Of a DNA stretch of 64,000 bases, positions 61,904 to 64,000 are shown piece after piece; positions within the stretch are counted from its first letter, which is position 1, and every line of letters begins with the position of its first letter. The stretch lies in assembly GCA_030747695.1 (NCBI GenBank), contig JASLKG010000009.1, forward strand, positions 1-64,000. The letters run 5' to 3'. Source of the DNA: Candidatus Poseidoniaceae archaeon. Lineage in GTDB: Archaea; Thermoplasmatota; Poseidoniia; Poseidoniales; Poseidoniaceae. The notes under the pieces were generated by a model, which was not told the DNA's origin, did not search any database, and saw only the letters and a list, made by a program, of their open reading frames with translations. The translations under genes and the position numbers were made by a program.

Positions 61904-63014
61904 GCCTTCGACACCCTTCTCTAATCTGTTCAATATTTGTTCCGTAACTCATACGAATTAATCCCTCTCCTCCAGGCATTAATGACCCAGGAACAAGTTG
62001 CACATTTGCTTCTTCAAGTGCTTTAGTTGCAAACTCAACATCATCCATACCAGTTTCAGTAATATCTGCAAGTATGTAGAAAGCCCCTTCGGGTTTAGGC
62101 GCATTAATTCCCGGGATTTCTTCTAATAATTTATGAAATACTTCTCGGCGTTCAGCGAATTCTTCATAGAAACTTTTAGGCTCATCTTCTAATCCAAGAG
62201 CTACTGAGCCAGCACCCATTAGGAATGTAGGTACGTGACTTGCCGCACTTGCTTGGCAAGTTTTGACAGCTTCCATTACGTGTGATGGCGCAGTAATCCA
62301 CCCAAGCCTCCAACCTGTCATTGCCCAAATTTTAGACCATCCTCCTATTGTGATAGTTCTTCCACTTCCTCCAGGCAATGTTTCAGGCGAAACATAAGAA
62401 TAATCAGTATAAACCAAATCTGCATAAATCATATCATCAAAAATCCAAAAGTCATATTCTTCAGCTAATGCAGTAATTTGGGCAACTTCTTCAGGGTAAT
62501 AAACAGCACCAGTTGGATTGTTTGGAGAATTAATGATAACAGCCTTCGTCCGATTGGTAATTGCAGACCTCAAAGCACCAATATCTGGATGGTAATTTTC
62601 TCTTTTTACAGGAACATGTACGGGAACGGCTCCAACCAATTTCAACATTCCATCATATGAAGGCCATGCTGGCGCTAGCAACAAAACCTCATCTCCGGGA
62701 TTTAAGCAACTCATCATAGCATACAACAACGCTTGTTTACAACCCGGGCTAACCACAACATCATTGTGATCAACATCTAAACCATATTTTGCTAAATGAG
62801 TAGCAACTGATTGACAAATCTCTTCACTACCTTGACTACGCGTATAGCCATGTTCTCCCTTTTCAAGTGCTGCTTTAGCTGCTTCTACCACTACATCGGG
62901 CGTTCTGAAATCCGGTTGTCCAACTGTAAAACGAACAGTACCTTCGGGAGGAGGAGTTAGGAAAGCCGCAAAACCGCGCCCAACACTTCCAACATTATCG
63001 TTTAGAGTTGGCAT
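61881..63014 (-). CDS. Class I/II PLP aminotransferase (aspartate aminotransferase-like)
   Basis: A 377-aa fold-type I enzyme. RFTVGQPDFRTPD at the N-terminus, PNNPTGAVY near 165, and the Schiff-base Lys in TIGGWSKIWAMTGWRLGW are typical of aspartate/alanine-type aminotransferases of the I-gamma group. The conserved Arg near the C-terminus (GGEGLIRMSYG) binds the carboxylate. It moves an amino group between an amino acid and a 2-oxo acid. The exact amino acid cannot be told. Confidence 0.9.
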   Translation of the reverse strand: MPTLNDNVGSVGRGFAAFLTPPPEGTVRFTVGQPDFRTPDVVVEAAKAALEKGEHGYTRSQGSEEICQSVATHLAKYGLDVDHNDVVVSPGCKQALLYAMMSCLNPGDEVLLLAPAWPSYDGMLKLVGAVPVHVPVKRENYHPDIGALRSAITNRTKAVIINSPNNPTGAVYYPEEVAQITALAEEYDFWIFDDMIYADLVYTDYSYVSPETLPGGSGRTITIGGWSKIWAMTGWRLGWITAPSHVMEAVKTCQASAASHVPTFLMGAGSVALGLEDEPKSFYEEFAERREVFHKLLEEIPGINAPKPEGAFYILADITETGMDDVEFATKALEEANVQLVPGSLMPGGEGLIRMSYGTNIEQIREGCRRLKQWLED

Positions 63015-63100
63015 GAAATAATCCCCCGCTTCAGAAATGTGGTCTGACTGATATTATGGGCCTGTACGATGGGCACTATCAACAATGCGCGTGTAGTGTT

Positions 63101-63174
63101 TGGAGCACAGGCTGGGATTTGAACCCAGGTAAGAGGATTTGCAATCCCCGACATAGCCGCTCTGACACCCGTGC
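63101..63174 (-). tRNA. tRNA-Cys (anticodon GCA), CCA encoded
   Basis: On the minus strand the acceptor arm GCACGGG pairs with CCTGTGC, with one G-T pair. The anticodon arm GGGGA-TTGCAAA-TCCTC has a 7-base loop with anticodon GCA, the T arm is CTGGG-TTCAAAT-CCCAG and the discriminator is T, as in all cysteine tRNAs. The D stem is weak. The last three bases on the gene's 3' side read CCA, so the tail is encoded. No intron is seen. Confidence 0.92.
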
Positions 63175-63248
63175 AGCACCCAGCCCATCATTCAGTTGTA
63201 TTTCAACGCGCCTCATCGTTCAATAACCGGATGCCTTACGCCTAATTT

Positions 63249-63992
63249 GTGGAATTCCCGTACTATGTTCTAGGCATCCATCCTCACCTCTTGTTTGAGG
63301 TCATGGGATATGTTGTAGGGCTTGCTTTAGTAATGCGCGAAAAGAAAAAACACGGCGATACGGTAAACGATGAACAAAGAGCTTGGTTAATTTTTGCCGC
63401 CCTTATAGGAGCATTAGTTGGCGCCCGCCTTCTTGCATTAATAGAACATTTAGATGAATTCCCAGATTCAGACGTGCCAATAATTTTGTTTGGTGGAAAA
63501 ACAATTGTTGGAGGATTGCTTGGAGGAACTGCAGGAATCGAAATAACTAAGAAAATTTTGAAAATTTCAGAGAGAACAGGAGACGTTTATGTTACGCCTC
63601 TTGTATATTCAATGGCAATTGGTAGACTTGGTTGCTTCTTTACAGGACTAGATGATGCAACATACGGATTTCATACAGATTTACCTTGGGGCGTAGATTT
63701 TGGAGATGGAGCGAGACACCCTACGCAATTGTATGGAATTATAGCATTATTTTGTATGTTAACATACCTAAATACCAGAGAAAGAGAAGTTGCAGGAAAG
63801 CGCTTCCAAGTTTTTATGATATTATATTTGACATGGAGATTACTAATTGATTTCGTGAAAGATACAACTACTGTTGAACTTCTAATGATAAGCCCTATTC
63901 AGTGGGCATGTGTAATCGGATTAGTCTATTTCTTCACATGGGGCGCACCGGGTGAACCTCTAAAGGCAGAAACGATAGGCGAAGAATCATGA
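63249..63992 (+). CDS. lgt: Prolipoprotein diacylglyceryl transferase-like (Lgt) membrane protein
   Basis: A 247-aa protein starting at a GTG, with about seven membrane helices. It has the Lgt pattern GRLGCFFTGLDDATYG, LPWGVDFGDGARHPTQLYG and an earlier GGKTIVGGLLGG in place of the FHGGL region. Lgt moves a diacylglyceryl group to the lipobox Cys of lipoproteins in bacteria. Conserved Arg and the HPxQLY element are kept; the His of the HGG motif is replaced by Val. With at least two lipobox proteins in the window, a lipoprotein-modifying role is plausible. The stop overlaps the ATG of the next gene (ATGA). Confidence 0.75.
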   Translation: MEFPYYVLGIHPHLLFEVMGYVVGLALVMREKKKHGDTVNDEQRAWLIFAALIGALVGARLLALIEHLDEFPDSDVPIILFGGKTIVGGLLGGTAGIEITKKILKISERTGDVYVTPLVYSMAIGRLGCFFTGLDDATYGFHTDLPWGVDFGDGARHPTQLYGIIALFCMLTYLNTREREVAGKRFQVFMILYLTWRLLIDFVKDTTTVELLMISPIQWACVIGLVYFFTWGAPGEPLKAETIGEES

Positions 63993-64000
63993 GCGGCCGT
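63989..64000 (+). CDS. Start of a further gene (only four codons in window)
   Basis: The ATG at 63989 overlaps the stop codon of the Lgt-like gene, and its frame (Met-Ser-Gly-Arg) is open to the window end. This is the pattern of a coupled next gene; its product cannot be seen. Confidence 0.3.

Noticed and set aside
63101-63174. tRNA-Cys as the attachment site of the island
   Set aside because: It lies 5 kb from the island end with ordinary genes between, and I saw no duplicate of its 3' end near 33.3 kb.

Overview
The window looks like chromosome from an AT-rich archaeon, most likely a marine planktonic euryarchaeon of the Thermoplasmatota/Poseidoniia (Marine Group II) type. Archaeal markers are a DnaG-type Toprim protein, a group II chaperonin (thermosome) subunit, a HerA-family ATPase, a PINA-like ATPase-KH protein and TATA-like promoters. 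They are mixed with genes of bacterial type (AceE-type pyruvate dehydrogenase E1, PurH, an Lgt-like enzyme, a DoxX protein), a mixture familiar in Marine Group II genomes. The placement is inferred from gene content; there is no rRNA here to confirm it.

Left flank, 1-33.4 kb. Metal handling comes first: a partial transferrin-like lipoprotein, two DtxR/IdeR-like palindromes, a Rieske oxygenase, a NikR-like regulator and a ZIP transporter with a His/Asp/Glu repeat. Central metabolism and household genes follow: AceE, a HerA-type ATPase fused to a membrane domain, a DegT aminotransferase, a sodium/solute symporter, a CYTH protein, a beta-propeller lipoprotein, a Gfo/Idh/MocA oxidoreductase, PINA-like ATPase, thermosome, PurH, DUF454, a MobA-like protein, a TerB-like protein, DnaG, a TPR protein, a redoxin and a VOC protein.

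Island, 33.4-58.1 kb. Some 18 genes, mostly unrecognisable, lie between the VOC gene and a DoxX gene. Two leftward units are packed with overlapping start and stop codons. The upstream unit (52615 to 43875) encodes a Cys-rich micro-protein, a 188-aa protein, an RmuC-like PD-(D/E)XK nuclease, a 296-aa protein, a methyltransferase-like/P-loop ATPase, a 944-aa protein ending in a HEPN-like motif, and a dTMP-kinase-like protein. The downstream unit (42104 to 33358) encodes three membrane/coiled-coil proteins, a 734-aa protein, small helical proteins, an LRR-like protein, a MoxR AAA+ ATPase and a metallopeptidase-like/VWA protein. Three genes run rightward: a CBS-HEPN-like protein and, from a divergent promoter region at 52.6-52.8 kb, a 1355-aa T7/mitochondrial-type single-subunit RNA polymerase followed by a CBS-like protein.

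The polymerase is the key result. The T7 residues D537, R627, K631, Y639, G640, H784, H811 and D812 all have counterparts with the correct local spacing, and two HMG-box-like segments are inserted. I know of no described archaeal single-subunit RNA polymerase. The rest of the island (nuclease, HEPN motifs, MoxR-VWA, STAND-like ATPase, membrane coils) resembles conflict or stress systems, so the island may be a defence or selfish system with its own transcription machinery. That function is inference. No capsid, integrase, terminase or replication gene was seen.

Right flank, 58.1-64 kb. DoxX protein, Lrp/AsnC regulator, a small unknown protein, enolase, a glucose-dehydrogenase-like beta-propeller, a class I aminotransferase, tRNA-Cys with encoded CCA, and an Lgt-like protein that may modify the lipoproteins seen elsewhere in the window.
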